DNA from: an uncultured Veillonella sp.
GTDB lineage: Bacteria > Bacillota > Negativicutes > Veillonellales > Veillonellaceae
Direction of reading: 5' to 3'
Length of the DNA: 5,989 nt
NCBI GenBank assembly: GCA_900766125.1
Contig: CAAFUD010000140.1
Coordinates: 1-5,989 of the forward strand
Under the pieces are notes generated by a model. It searched no databases and was not told the DNA's origin. It was given only the letters and a program-made list of their open reading frames with translations. Of the stretch, positions 5,310 to 5,989 are shown in pieces (position 1 is the stretch's first letter; every line of letters starts with the position of its first letter). A program made the position numbers and the translations under genes.

Positions 5310-5989
5310 ATGATTACGGTGTATAAACATATAGAAGAAGAGTTAGTTTCCGATAGCACTGTATCAGATGCCACAAAAGGTTCTTGGGTAAATTTGGTGA
5401 ACCCAGACCCCGATGAGTTATCCCTTATCAATATTTTGACGGAAATCCCAACGGACGTTTTAAAGACCGCTCTCGATATGGAAGAACGTTCTCACGTGGA
5501 GTTAGAGGATAACTATATCTTTATCGTTATTAACATTCCGGTTATCCGCGGTAACGATATGTATGATACAGTACCGCTTGGTATTTTCTTGACGCCAGAC
5601 TTCTTCATTACTATCTGCTTAGAAGAGTCTGAAGTGTTGTATCCATTTATTTCTAATCAGATTTCTACGTTCTATACATACAAAAAGACGCGTTTCTTGT
5701 TCCAAATCTTGTATCGCACAGCAACTATGTTCTTGCGCTACTTGCAACAAATCAACCGCCGTACTGACGATATTGAAGTCCAATTGCGTCATACTACAAA
5801 AAATAAAGACTTCTTCCAATTATTGGAATTACAGAAATCCATGACATACTTTACATCTGCATTGCGCACGAATGGTACCGTTATGGAACGTCTATTGCGC
5901 TTGCGTGGTCATAGCTCCTATAAACACCTCCTCAAAATATACGAAGAGGATGAGGACTTGCTAGAGGACGTTATTATCGAAAATAAACA
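5310..5989 (+). CDS. corA: CorA-family Mg2+/divalent cation channel, N-terminal part
   Basis: The frame opens at ATG 5310, 6 bases after a strong ribosome site (AAGGAGG, 5297-5303), and runs open to the window end, giving 226 residues without a stop. The visible part is the cytoplasmic domain of a CorA-type pentameric channel. It shows WVNLVNPDPDEL at 26-37, the alpha/beta core with LEDNYIFIVINIP at 65-77, and PLGIFLTPDFFITIC at 89-103, followed by the long predicted helices (about 105-226) that lead to the pore. The C-terminal roughly 90 residues, with two membrane helices and the GMN selectivity signature, lie beyond the window, so the channel signature itself cannot be checked. The family imports Mg2+ (some members carry Co2+, Ni2+ or Zn2+). 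The overall pattern resembles the shorter Firmicutes CorA subfamily of about 310-320 residues. It follows the metal exporter but has its own promoter. Confidence 0.9.
   Translation, partial: MITVYKHIEEELVSDSTVSDATKGSWVNLVNPDPDELSLINILTEIPTDVLKTALDMEERSHVELEDNYIFIVINIPVIRGNDMYDTVPLGIFLTPDFFITICLEESEVLYPFISNQISTFYTYKKTRFLFQILYRTATMFLRYLQQINRRTDDIEVQLRHTTKNKDFFQLLELQKSMTYFTSALRTNGTVMERLLRLRGHSSYKHLLKIYEEDEDLLEDVIIENK

Noticed and set aside
5619..5819. A minus-strand frame of 66 codons inside the corA-like gene.
   Set aside because: It lies wholly within a recognisable CorA domain on the other strand.

Overview
The window reads as chromosomal DNA of an AT-rich member of the Firmicutes (Bacillota). 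The protein flavour suggests a Negativicutes species close to Veillonella, but that is inferred from general resemblance and not from a marker gene. All five genes lie on the + strand. The outer two are cut by the window edges, and the three inner ones are complete.

Layout. Positions 3-500 are the 3' end of a Y-family (UmuC/UvrX-like) translesion DNA polymerase. It is followed at 581-913 by its usual companion, a YolD-like protein; together they form a DNA-damage-tolerance pair. Positions 1087-2619 encode an ABC importer subunit in which a six-helix permease is fused to an extracellular substrate-binding domain (OpuCB-OpuCC or EgtU type). No ATPase partner lies in the window. A 254-base AT-rich intergenic region follows. 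It holds a near-consensus sigma-A promoter and an inverted repeat that closely matches operators of ArsR/SmtB metal sensors. Positions 2874-5006 encode a full-length Zn/Cd/Pb-type P1B ATPase with one N-terminal metal-binding domain. A strong hairpin terminator at 5084-5126 closes that unit. A separate promoter then drives a CorA-family Mg2+/divalent-cation channel gene (5310 to the window end), truncated before its membrane part.

How it fits together. The window contains at least three transcription units with unrelated jobs: lesion bypass, uptake of a small quaternary-amine-like solute, and metal homeostasis (an exporter under probable metal-responsive repression, then a CorA channel under its own promoter). 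There is a visible break in codon use. The first three genes use the isoleucine codon ATA freely, whereas I found none in the 710-codon ATPase gene and few in corA.

I see no CRISPR array, insertion sequence, tRNA or rRNA, and no clearly undescribed system. The most informative items are the metal-sensor operator, the orphan permease-receptor fusion with uncertain ligand, and the unexplained palindrome and repeats around the ATPase promoter region.
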